Below, piece by piece: positions 6,400-7,830 of a stretch of 7,830 bases of DNA. Where the stretch lies: contig CAITAM010000182.1 of NCBI GenBank assembly GCA_903890265.1, positions 1-7,830 of the forward strand, read 5' to 3'. How positions within the stretch are numbered: position 1 is the stretch's first letter; the number at the start of each line of letters is the position of its first letter. The translations under genes and the position numbers were made by a program. The DNA is from an uncultured Pseudomonadota bacterium (GTDB taxonomy: Bacteria > Pseudomonadota > Gammaproteobacteria > Steroidobacterales > Steroidobacteraceae). The notes below the pieces were generated by a model, which was not told where the DNA came from, did not search any database, and worked only from the letters and a program-made list of their open reading frames with translations.

Positions 6400-7830
6400 A
6401 TGTGCGGAATCGTCGGCATCGTCGCGCACGGCGCGGTCAACCAGCGCATCTACGACGCGCTCACCGTGCTCCAGCATCGCGGCCAGGATGCCGCCGGCAT
6501 CATGACACTGCACGGCGACGAGCTGTCGCTGCGCAAGGACTCCGGCCTCGTGCGCGACGTGTTCCAGCAGAAACACATGCTGGCCCTCAAGGGCAACATC
6601 GGCATCGGCCACGTCCGTTATCCGACCGCGGGCTGCGACTCGGCGTCCGAAGCGCAGCCGTTCTACGTCAACGCCCCCTACGGCATCGGGCTTGCGCACA
6701 ACGGCAACCTGACCAACGTCGAGGAGCTTGCCGCGGCGCTCTGGCACGAGGAACGTCGGCATCTCAACACGAGTTCCGATTCCGAGGCGCTCCTCAACAT
6801 CTTCGCGAGCGAGTTGCAGCGGGTCGCGAGTGCGCACCTGACCGCGGCCGACGTGTTCGGCGCGATCGAGCGCCTCTACCGGCGGCTGCGCGGAGCGTAC
6901 GCCGTGGTATCGCTGATCGTCGGTCACGGGATCGTCGGCTTTCGTGACCCGAACGGGATACGGCCCCTGGTCCTCGGCCGGCGGCAGACGCCGAAGGGCG
7001 ACGAGTGGATGCTGGCATCGGAGTCGGTGGCGCTTGATCTTGTCGGCTTCGAGCTGGTCCGCGACGTGGCACCCGGCGAGGCGATCTACATCACCATCGA
7101 TGGCGAGATGCACTCGTCGGTCATCGACAGCACGCGCCGGCACACCCCATGCGTTTTCGAGTACGTCTACTTCGCGCGGCCGGATTCGATCATCGATAAC
7201 ATTTCGGTGCACAAGGCGCGGATGCGCATGGGCGAGAAGCTGGCCGAGAAGATACGGCGGCTGCGGCCCGAGCACGACATTGACGTTGTGATCCCGATCC
7301 CGGATACGAGCCGGACGAGCGCCATGCAGCTCGCGCTGTCGCTCGGCATCGAGTACCGCGAGGGCTTCGTCAAGAACCGCTATATCGGTCGTACGTTCAT
7401 CATGCCGGGCCAGGAAATGCGGCAGAAGTCGGTGCGCTCGAAGCTGAACGCGATTCCGCTCGAGTTCCGCGGCCGCAACGTGCTGCTCGTCGATGATTCG
7501 ATCGTGCGGGGGACGACCTCGGCGCAGATCATCGAGCTCGCGCGCGAAGCGGGCGCGCGACGGGTCTACTTCGCCTCGGCAGCGCCACCCGTGCGCTACC
7601 CGAACGTCTATGGCATCGACATGGCGAGTGCGCTCGAACTCGTCGCGGCCGGCCGCACCGAGGCGGAAGTCGCCCGGCTCATTGGCGCCGACTGGCTGGT
7701 CTACCAGGACCTCGAGGACCTGGTGCAGGCCGTGCGGCACGACAAGGCGCGCGTGACGGAGTTCGATGCCTCCTGTTTCTCCGGCGAGTACGTCACCGGT
7801 GACGTGACGCCCGAGTACCTCGCCGAGGTC
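6400..7830 (+). CDS. purF: Amidophosphoribosyltransferase PurF (3' end outside the window)
   Basis: PurF catalyses the first committed step of purine synthesis: PRPP plus glutamine gives phosphoribosylamine. Reading from ATG 6400 gives 477 codons without a stop up to the window end; E. coli PurF has 505 residues, so about 28 are missing by truncation. MCGIVGI puts the nucleophilic Cys at position 2, exposed after Met removal with no propeptide, as in the E. coli type. The glutaminase domain shows LQHRGQDAAGI (23-33), GIGHVRYPTAG (68-78), LAHNGNLTNVEEL (98-110) and GFRDPNGIRPLVLG (180-193). The transferase domain shows FEYVYFARPDS (253-263), IPDTSRTSA (300-308), KNRYIGRTFIMP (325-336) and the PRPP loop VLLVDDSIVRGTTS (361-374). 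SASGG-like AccD motifs are absent, and the sequence follows the E. coli form rather than the propeptide, Fe-S Bacillus form. It starts one base after the cvpA stop. This gene is easy to miss because no stop lies in the window. Confidence 0.98.
   Translation, partial: MCGIVGIVAHGAVNQRIYDALTVLQHRGQDAAGIMTLHGDELSLRKDSGLVRDVFQQKHMLALKGNIGIGHVRYPTAGCDSASEAQPFYVNAPYGIGLAHNGNLTNVEELAAALWHEERRHLNTSSDSEALLNIFASELQRVASAHLTAADVFGAIERLYRRLRGAYAVVSLIVGHGIVGFRDPNGIRPLVLGRRQTPKGDEWMLASESVALDLVGFELVRDVAPGEAIYITIDGEMHSSVIDSTRRHTPCVFEYVYFARPDSIIDNISVHKARMRMGEKLAEKIRRLRPEHDIDVVIPIPDTSRTSAMQLALSLGIEYREGFVKNRYIGRTFIMPGQEMRQKSVRSKLNAIPLEFRGRNVLLVDDSIVRGTTSAQIIELAREAGARRVYFASAAPPVRYPNVYGIDMASALELVAAGRTEAEVARLIGADWLVYQDLEDLVQAVRHDKARVTEFDASCFSGEYVTGDVTPEYLAEV
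7790..7805. other. 16-bp perfect palindrome inside purF
   Basis: ACGTCACCGGTGACGT reads the same on both strands. It encodes the YVTGDV stretch near the C-terminus of PurF, where E. coli has a similar YVTKDV. The amino-acid conservation and GC-rich codon choice may explain it, so no function is claimed. Confidence 0.5.

Noticed and set aside
6402..7291. Two plus-strand frames (6402-6947 and 6944-7291) that look like genes
   Set aside because: They are out-of-frame readings of purF, which runs from 6400 to the window end without a stop.
6232..7740. 502-codon open frame on the minus strand across cvpA and purF
   Set aside because: It mirrors the purF codons, shows no recognisable domain, and purF is intact on the plus strand throughout.

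Overview
The window is a compact, plus-strand stretch of housekeeping genes from a high-GC (roughly 70 % by eye) proteobacterium, almost certainly a gammaproteobacterium. The reasons are gene order and protein character: a FimV-type polar hub protein followed by truA, accD, folC, dedD, cvpA and purF. This order is familiar from Pseudomonas and Xanthomonas relatives and, with differences, from E. coli. The FimV C-terminal signature, the bifunctional-type FolC, and an AccD carrying its own zinc finger all fit. I cannot name a genus.

Layout: 1-2072 is the 3' part of fimV (coiled coil, Ala/Lys repeat linker, one membrane span, acidic TPR-bearing cytoplasmic domain). Then come truA (about 2086-2922), accD (2926-3789), folC (3789-5084), dedD (5089-5796), cvpA (5877-6398) and purF (6400 to the window end, about 28 codons short of the E. 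coli length). All junctions are overlapping or at most 13 bases apart except dedD-cvpA, an 80-base gap. That gap holds the most AT-rich spot I noticed, with a -10-like box and a small hairpin. No stretch longer than 300 bases lacks a gene. I see no tRNA, rRNA, CRISPR, insertion sequence or clear intrinsic terminator.

The genes form a transcription unit by proximity rather than one pathway: polar assembly (FimV), tRNA pseudouridylation (TruA), malonyl-CoA synthesis (AccD), folate synthesis and polyglutamylation (FolC), septal peptidoglycan binding (DedD), a CvpA-family membrane protein, and the first step of purine synthesis (PurF). FolC and PurF are linked metabolically because purine synthesis uses formyl-folates. 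truA abuts accD with neither the trpF/trpB(/trpA) genes of Pseudomonas/Xanthomonas-type clusters nor the dedA of E. coli between them.

I found no undescribed system. The observations worth a second look are modest: tandem repeats and recurring short motifs in FimV, the truA-accD junction with a TruA tail, -10-like boxes before accD, dedD and cvpA, and a hairpin in the cvpA leader.
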